A DNA stretch of 64,000 bases from the NCBI GenBank assembly GCA_039720395.1, contig CM077827.1:8223991-8287990 (forward strand), in the 5' to 3' direction. How positions within the stretch are numbered: the first letter of the stretch is position 1; each line of letters begins with the position of its first letter. Made by a program: the position numbers and the translations under genes. Shown here piece by piece: positions 62,880 to 64,000 of this stretch. This stretch comes from Liquidambar formosana. Taxonomy: Eukaryota; Streptophyta; Magnoliopsida; Saxifragales; Altingiaceae. The notes under the pieces are model-generated. The model was given only the letters and a program-made list of their open reading frames with translations, did no database searches and had not been told where the DNA came from.

Positions 62880-64000
62880 TGTAGACACCCTATTTTGTAT
62901 CATCTAAAAATTCTAAATCCTCTTTTGGATCCCAATGATGAGGTTTATTATTTGTTTTGATAGATACAAAACAATCCCGAACGAGCTAACGAAATTATAG
63001 CAAGAACCTTGATCACTGCCAGCATCACCATGTTTCATACACACCTGTTGTGGGTGCGAACGCATCTATACATACACAACTACTTGGGTTGCATATGCAC
63101 CATCCCTTTTTTTAATAGAAACTCTGGATTTAGTATTTCTTTCTCCTCATGCCTATCAATTGATAAGGAAGGGATCCCGATTTGATATGATTGCGGTCAG
63201 CAACCTGAGGATGACTCCCTAAACCCTAACGGTCCCTATATAAACACCACTATAGTTCTAGGTCAGGGGACAGAATCCTAATGGAGAAAGCCACTATACA
63301 CCTAACCTTAAAAAACCCTAACTGAGAGAAAGGCTGTGATTTCAGAGGCTTGCGAGGGAGAACTTGGCAGAATTGGAGGCACATAAACTTGAGAGTAAGA
63401 TGCGATTTCATTCTCTTTAATTTATTTGAATATTATCAGCATGATATGCTTTTCATATTGAATTTCATTTAATAGGATTGCATACTTAATGATAAAGATA
63501 TTCGCTTTTTATTAATGATATGTAGAAATAAGTAGTCTTCATGATTACATATTGTTTAGGCTTTCTTATGTCTAGTCTTTGTGAGATATGTTAGTTTAGT
63601 TGTTAGTTGCATGTGCTTGTCTATAGTGTTCTTGCTCGTTAATGGTGAGAACGTACATAGATTGAGCGAATAATTGCCTCTGTGTATATTCTGCTTTCGT
63701 CTTATTTTAGTTATCATTTTTCTTATTTGTATAAATCAGCGAGGGGAATAGACAATACACTATTCAAAGTTCAGGTTTCAGTGCCTACGGGTTGCGTATG
63801 CAACCCATATGGTTGCGTACACACACCATTAGGATAGGCAGTTTCTATTTATTTTTTAGGGTTTCATGTGTATCTATGTTTAGGGTTTTACTGCTTTCAT
63901 ATGTGCATGAATTGTTGGAACAGAGCTAACAACGTGCAAGTTTACGATAGGATGCATACGCAACTGGCATAGATGCGTACGCATCCTAATCTTTACAGGC
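62880..64000 (+). mobile_element. Probable LTR of a Ty3-type retrotransposon, cut by the window end
   Basis: It begins TGTAGACACCCTATTTTGTA, a start resembling LTRs of large plant Ty3/Gypsy elements of the Tat/Ogre kind that I know. A TATA-like box sits at 63237 (CCCTATATAAACACCAC), about 350 bases in, as expected for a U3 promoter, followed by a transcript-like leader. The right half has repeated TGCGTACGCA-like palindromes. No second LTR, primer-binding site or coding domain is inside the window, so the assignment is provisional. Confidence 0.5.

Noticed and set aside
63220..63235. Telomere-like CCCTAAACCCTAA
   Set aside because: Only about two units, inside the probable LTR; not an array.
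1..64000. CRISPR array, bacterial operons, prophage or ribosomal RNA
   Set aside because: Repeats here are microsatellites, inverted repeats or tandem duplications, without regular spacers. The gene structure is that of a plant nucleus and no rRNA sequence was recognised.

Overview
This window is nuclear DNA from a flowering plant, almost certainly a eudicot. It is AT-rich, has small intron-containing genes with GT-AG introns, is full of microsatellites and transposon relics, and carries two plant-specific gene families. The species cannot be named from what I see. Only three host genes can be supported in 64 kb.

Genes. (1) 4677-7004, plus strand: a three-exon deSI-like (PPPDE) putative thiol isopeptidase of 226 residues with its His and Cys intact. 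(2) 20936-22065, minus strand: a single-exon DUF868 family protein whose reading frame is broken by two apparent one-base shifts, so it is either a recent pseudogene or contains sequence errors. (3) 54309-54974, minus strand: a two-exon AP2/ERF transcription factor of 189 residues, closely resembling Arabidopsis ERF003. The three genes are far apart and I see no functional link between them.

Mobile DNA dominates the rest. A MULE-like family of small non-autonomous elements (about 400 bp, long inverted repeats, ends resembling GCTATTGCAACCCC, 9-bp target duplications) has at least eight copies. An 897-bp relative has the same ends but a GC-rich minisatellite core. Two other inverted-repeat elements (947 bp and 500 bp) also have 9-bp duplications. 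There is a 473-bp Helitron-like element, a second Helitron-like 3' end, Tourist-like and palindromic MITEs, a 5'-truncated L1-type LINE nested inside another inverted-repeat element, and a probable LTR starting at 62880 that runs out of the window.

Large-scale structure. Positions 31070-41442 (copy A) and 42398-47136 (copy B) are a direct segmental duplication separated by about 0.95 kb. Copy A is longer because it holds the LINE nest and an extra MITE. For that MITE, copy B preserves the unoccupied site, so the two copies work as a natural before-and-after comparison.

Region by region: 1-4676 repeats and the upstream region of the deSI-like gene; 4677-7004 that gene; 7005-20935 intergenic with many MITEs and a Helitron; 20936-22065 DUF868; 22066-31069 gene-free; 31070-47136 the duplicated block; 47137-54308 gene-free; 54309-54974 ERF003-like; 54975-62879 gene-free with MITEs; 62880-64000 LTR.
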